In this document: positions 4,595 through 6,695 of the stretch, one piece after another
Numbering within the stretch: the stretch's first letter is position 1
How the letters are laid out: each line of letters starts with the position of its first letter
Assembly: GCA_022565655.1 (NCBI GenBank)
Contig: JAIUMG010000182.1
Coordinates: forward strand, 1 to 6,695
DNA from: Alkalimonas sp.
GTDB lineage: Bacteria; Pseudomonadota; Gammaproteobacteria; Enterobacterales; Alteromonadaceae
Direction of reading: 5' to 3'
DNA length: 6,695 nt
Translations under genes and position numbers: made by a program
Notes under the pieces: generated by a model
Databases searched by the model: none
Seen by the model: the letters and a program-made list of their open reading frames with translations, nothing else
Told to the model about the DNA's origin: nothing

Positions 4595-5668
4595 ATGTTG
4601 TCTTGGCTAAAAAACTGGTACAACCATAAGTTTTCAGACCCTCAGGTGGTCGTACTGTTTCTGATGTTGCTGTTGGGCTTCTTAGCGATCTATTGGTTGG
4701 GTGGCATTCTGGCACCATTGCTGGTGGCCATTGCTTTTGCTTATTTGCTGGAGTGGCCGGTAGCCAGGTTAACGCGAGTGGGGTTGTCACGTGGAATAAG
4801 TACTTCGTTGGTCGTGATGACGTTTTTAACGCTAAGTACCTTGATCCTGATGTGGATCATGCCACTGTTTTGGCATCAGGGCCGTACCTTGCTGCGGGAT
4901 ATGCCCATCATGATTGAGCAAGGCCGGCAATACTTACTGGAACTACCAGATGCATTTCCCGGTGTGGTAAGCACTGAACAGGTGAATATTTTTATGCAGT
5001 CGGTCGATGAGCGCCTGATGGCTTTTGGTCAGGATATGCTGTCGTTGTCACTGGCATCGATTGTGGATTTGGTGGCTTTGATGATTTACCTGATCCTGGT
5101 GCCGTTACTGGTTTTCTTTATGCTAAAAGATAAAAAGCTTTTACAAGAACGTTTTACTGCACTTTTACCATCTGAGCGCAAACTGATTAGTCAGGTTTGG
5201 CAGGAAATGAATCTGCAAATTATGAATTATGTTCGCGGAAAAATACTGGAAATTATCATTGTCGGCGCCGTTAGTTATGCGGTGTTTGCTATGTTTGGCC
5301 TGAATTATCCGTTGCTGCTGGGCGTGCTGGTCGGTTTCTCCGTGTTAATACCCTACATCGGTGCTGCTGTGGTCACGCTACCCATTGCTTTGGTGGCTTT
5401 ATTTCAGTGGGGCTTTAGTGCTCAGTTTGGTTATTTGATGCTGGCGTATGCGCTTATTCAAGCGCTGGATGGCAATTTGTTGGTCCCATTGTTATTTGCC
5501 GAAGCCATTGATTTGCATCCGGTGTATATTATCGTGGCGGTATTGTTTTTTGGGGGCATGTTTGGTTTTTGGGGGATTTTCTTCGCCATTCCGCTGGCCT
5601 CGCTGGTCAAGGCGACCATTAATGCCTGGTCTTCGCGAGTGCATCAGGCAACAGAAGCTCCCGAGTAG
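4595..5668 (+). CDS. perM: PerM (YfgO), AI-2E transporter family membrane protein
   Basis: This 357-residue polytopic inner-membrane protein belongs to the AI-2E exporter/UPF0118 family, whose members include TqsA (autoinducer-2 export) and Na+/H+ antiporter-like proteins. The specific role of PerM is not settled (putative permease). It is colinear with E. coli PerM from the start (WY...FSDP at 8-16) through LLVAIAFAYLLEWPVARL (42-59), LILVPLLVFFMLKDK (166-180), the LGVLVGFSVLIPYIGA block (242-257), ALIQALDGNLLVPLLFAEAIDLHP (286-309) and FGFWGIFFAIPLASLVKA (323-340). Hydrophobic segments lie near 17-52, 67-92, 152-177, 217-272, 279-300 and 308-340, with a soluble stretch at about 93-150. The ATG has an excellent SD, AAGGAG (4581-4586), 8 nt upstream. 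It is divergent from bepA, the same partner as in E. coli, and ends at the 5693-5719 hairpin. Confidence 0.95.
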   Translation: MLSWLKNWYNHKFSDPQVVVLFLMLLLGFLAIYWLGGILAPLLVAIAFAYLLEWPVARLTRVGLSRGISTSLVVMTFLTLSTLILMWIMPLFWHQGRTLLRDMPIMIEQGRQYLLELPDAFPGVVSTEQVNIFMQSVDERLMAFGQDMLSLSLASIVDLVALMIYLILVPLLVFFMLKDKKLLQERFTALLPSERKLISQVWQEMNLQIMNYVRGKILEIIIVGAVSYAVFAMFGLNYPLLLGVLVGFSVLIPYIGAAVVTLPIALVALFQWGFSAQFGYLMLAYALIQALDGNLLVPLLFAEAIDLHPVYIIVAVLFFGGMFGFWGIFFAIPLASLVKATINAWSSRVHQATEAPE

Positions 5669-5688
5669 CTACGGTCAAATAGGTTTAT

Positions 5689-5719
5689 AAAAATGGAGCC
5701 AGCTTGCTGCAGGCTCCAT
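5689..5719. terminator. Bidirectional intrinsic terminator between perM and the sugar dehydrogenase gene
   Basis: ATGGAGCC (5693-5700) pairs with GGCTCCAT (5712-5719) across an 11-base loop. Read on the minus strand, the stem runs into TTTTTATAAA (A-run 5689-5693 on the plus strand), a good tract 23 nt after the dehydrogenase stop. On the plus strand it lies 24 nt after the perM stop, with only CTTCAATT behind it, so it is stronger for the minus-strand gene. Confidence 0.8.
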
Positions 5720-5742
5720 CTTCAATTAGCTGAAGGGTCGTA

Positions 5743-6695
5743 TTAATCCGCAGCTGGGGTCAGTTTTAATACCTTGCCATTTCGCTCATCGGTCAGTAGG
5801 TACACGGCTCCATCTGGCCCTTGGCGCACGTCACGAACACGCATGCCAATATCAATACGTTCTTCATGCGCGACACTGTCTCCATCCAGCACTAAGCGGG
5901 CAACCAATTGATGGCGCAGCGCACCAACCAGCAGGTCGCCTTGCCAACCGGTAAATAAATCGCCGGTATAGAAGGCCATGCCACTGGGCGCGATGGATGG
6001 GGTCCAATCGTACAGTGGTTGCTCCATGCCTTCTTTATGGGTTTTTCCAATCACGCCACCGCCGTACTCTTCACCATAAGTAATCACAGGCCAGCCGTAA
6101 TTTTTGCCAGCTTCGGTAATGTTTACTTCATCGCCACCTTGTGGGCCATGCTCATGGGTCCAAAGCTGGCGTGTTTCCGGGTGCAATGCAGCTCCCTGGA
6201 TATTTCGATGACCATAAGACCAGATTTCATCTAAGGCACCCTCTTTGTTAACATAAGGGTTGGAGGCTGGCACACGGCCATCGGGATACAGGCGAACCAC
6301 TTTGCCATGGTGGGTGTCCAGTGTCTGGGCATCATCACGACGTGATCCACGATCGCCTAAAGTGATAAATAAGTAGCCATCATCGGTAAAAACCAGTCGG
6401 CTACCGAAGTGAGCGCGGCTGTTGATTTTAGGCTGAGCACTGAAAATAACTTCCAGCTGTTCAAGTTGTTGGCCATTCAACACGGCGCGGGCTACTGCCG
6501 TACTGCTGCCACTGTCGGCAGGCTCGTTGTAACTGAAATAAACCTGTTGGCTGTCGGCAAAGTCAGGGGCCAATACTACATCCAGCAAACCACCCTGACC
6601 ATTCACCAGAATATCTGGTAGCCCCTCAATCGGCGCACTGTTTTCACCATCGGCGGTGACATAGCGCATGGTACCGGTTCGTTCAGTAACCAGCA
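5743..6695 (-). CDS. PQQ-dependent aldose sugar dehydrogenase (YliI/soluble-GDH family), N-terminus outside window
   Basis: This six-bladed beta-propeller quinoprotein oxidises the C1 of aldose sugars to lactones with PQQ and calcium in the periplasm. The reading frame is open to the window edge: LVTERTGT precedes the internal ATG at 6669, so that ATG is not the true start and the signal peptide is not visible. Numbered from that Met, HFGSRLVF carries H87, equivalent to the catalytic base H144 of Acinetobacter soluble glucose dehydrogenase. GHRNIQG (153-159) has the Arg-Asn pair equal to R228-N229. THEHGPQGGDEVN (171-183) is the calcium/PQQ loop, and R277-V-R279-D matches R406/R408. HGKVVRLYPDGRVPASNP (121-138) and NYGWP are further YliI-type landmarks, and G24QGGLLDVVLAPDF is the blade-1 motif. 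Substrate range and the presence of PQQ synthesis genes cannot be judged here. It converges on perM and has its own terminator. Confidence 0.95.
   Translation of the reverse strand, partial: LVTERTGTMRYVTADGENSAPIEGLPDILVNGQGGLLDVVLAPDFADSQQVYFSYNEPADSGSSTAVARAVLNGQQLEQLEVIFSAQPKINSRAHFGSRLVFTDDGYLFITLGDRGSRRDDAQTLDTHHGKVVRLYPDGRVPASNPYVNKEGALDEIWSYGHRNIQGAALHPETRQLWTHEHGPQGGDEVNITEAGKNYGWPVITYGEEYGGGVIGKTHKEGMEQPLYDWTPSIAPSGMAFYTGDLFTGWQGDLLVGALRHQLVARLVLDGDSVAHEERIDIGMRVRDVRQGPDGAVYLLTDERNGKVLKLTPAAD

Noticed and set aside
6667..6669. ATG at 6669 as the start of the sugar dehydrogenase
   Set aside because: The frame continues upstream with LVTERTGT, which is conserved family sequence, and the usual signal peptide is missing; the gene is cut by the window edge.
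1..6695. CRISPR array, insertion sequence, tRNA/rRNA, prophage or defence genes
   Set aside because: No regularly spaced repeats, terminal inverted repeats with transposase, cloverleaf or hallmark proteins were seen; every sizeable frame is a known chromosomal family apart from the small lipoprotein.

Overview
This is an ordinary chromosomal stretch from a Gammaproteobacterium. No mobile element, RNA gene, CRISPR array or phage gene was seen. Two gene neighbourhoods support the assignment. The perM / bepA / arsC(yfgD) order, with perM divergent, matches the Escherichia coli neighbourhood. The arsC-wrbA-DUF2069 run is the arrangement I recall from Pseudomonas and relatives. Moderate base composition and a mix of Pseudomonas-like and enterobacteria-like proteins fit a Pseudomonadales/Oceanospirillales-type, possibly marine, bacterium. 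That placement is inference.

Layout. (1) Positions 1-280 (+) hold the 3' end of etfA, the alpha subunit of electron transfer flavoprotein, followed by a strong 13-bp hairpin. (2) Positions 473-1458 (+) hold an AaaT/YhhY-like GNAT acetyltransferase and a small cysteine-rich lipoprotein, 47 nt apart and probably co-transcribed. (3) Positions 1474-2838 (-) hold a tight arsC-wrbA-DUF2069 operon (ATGA overlap, then a 1-nt gap). It reads from a clear sigma70-type promoter at 2866-2894 and ends at a hairpin shared with the convergent lipoprotein gene. (4) Positions 2941-4407 (-) hold bepA, an M48 metalloprotease with a TPR tail for outer-membrane quality control. (5) Positions 4595-5668 (+) hold perM, an AI-2E-family membrane protein divergent from bepA across 187 bp of regulatory DNA. 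(6) Positions 5743-6695 (-) hold a PQQ-dependent aldose sugar dehydrogenase whose N-terminus lies outside the window. It converges on perM across a bidirectional terminator.

Functionally the window is housekeeping with an envelope and redox flavour: electron transfer (ETF), flavodoxin-like quinone reduction (WrbA), a thioredoxin-fold ArsC-family reductase, OM-protein quality control (BepA) and periplasmic sugar oxidation. I found no new multi-gene system. The points most worth checking are in the control DNA. They are a candidate sigmaE-type promoter for bepA, a long inverted repeat bracketing the arsC promoter, a terminator hairpin built into the last codons of the DUF2069 gene, and an uncharacterised six-cysteine lipoprotein domain.
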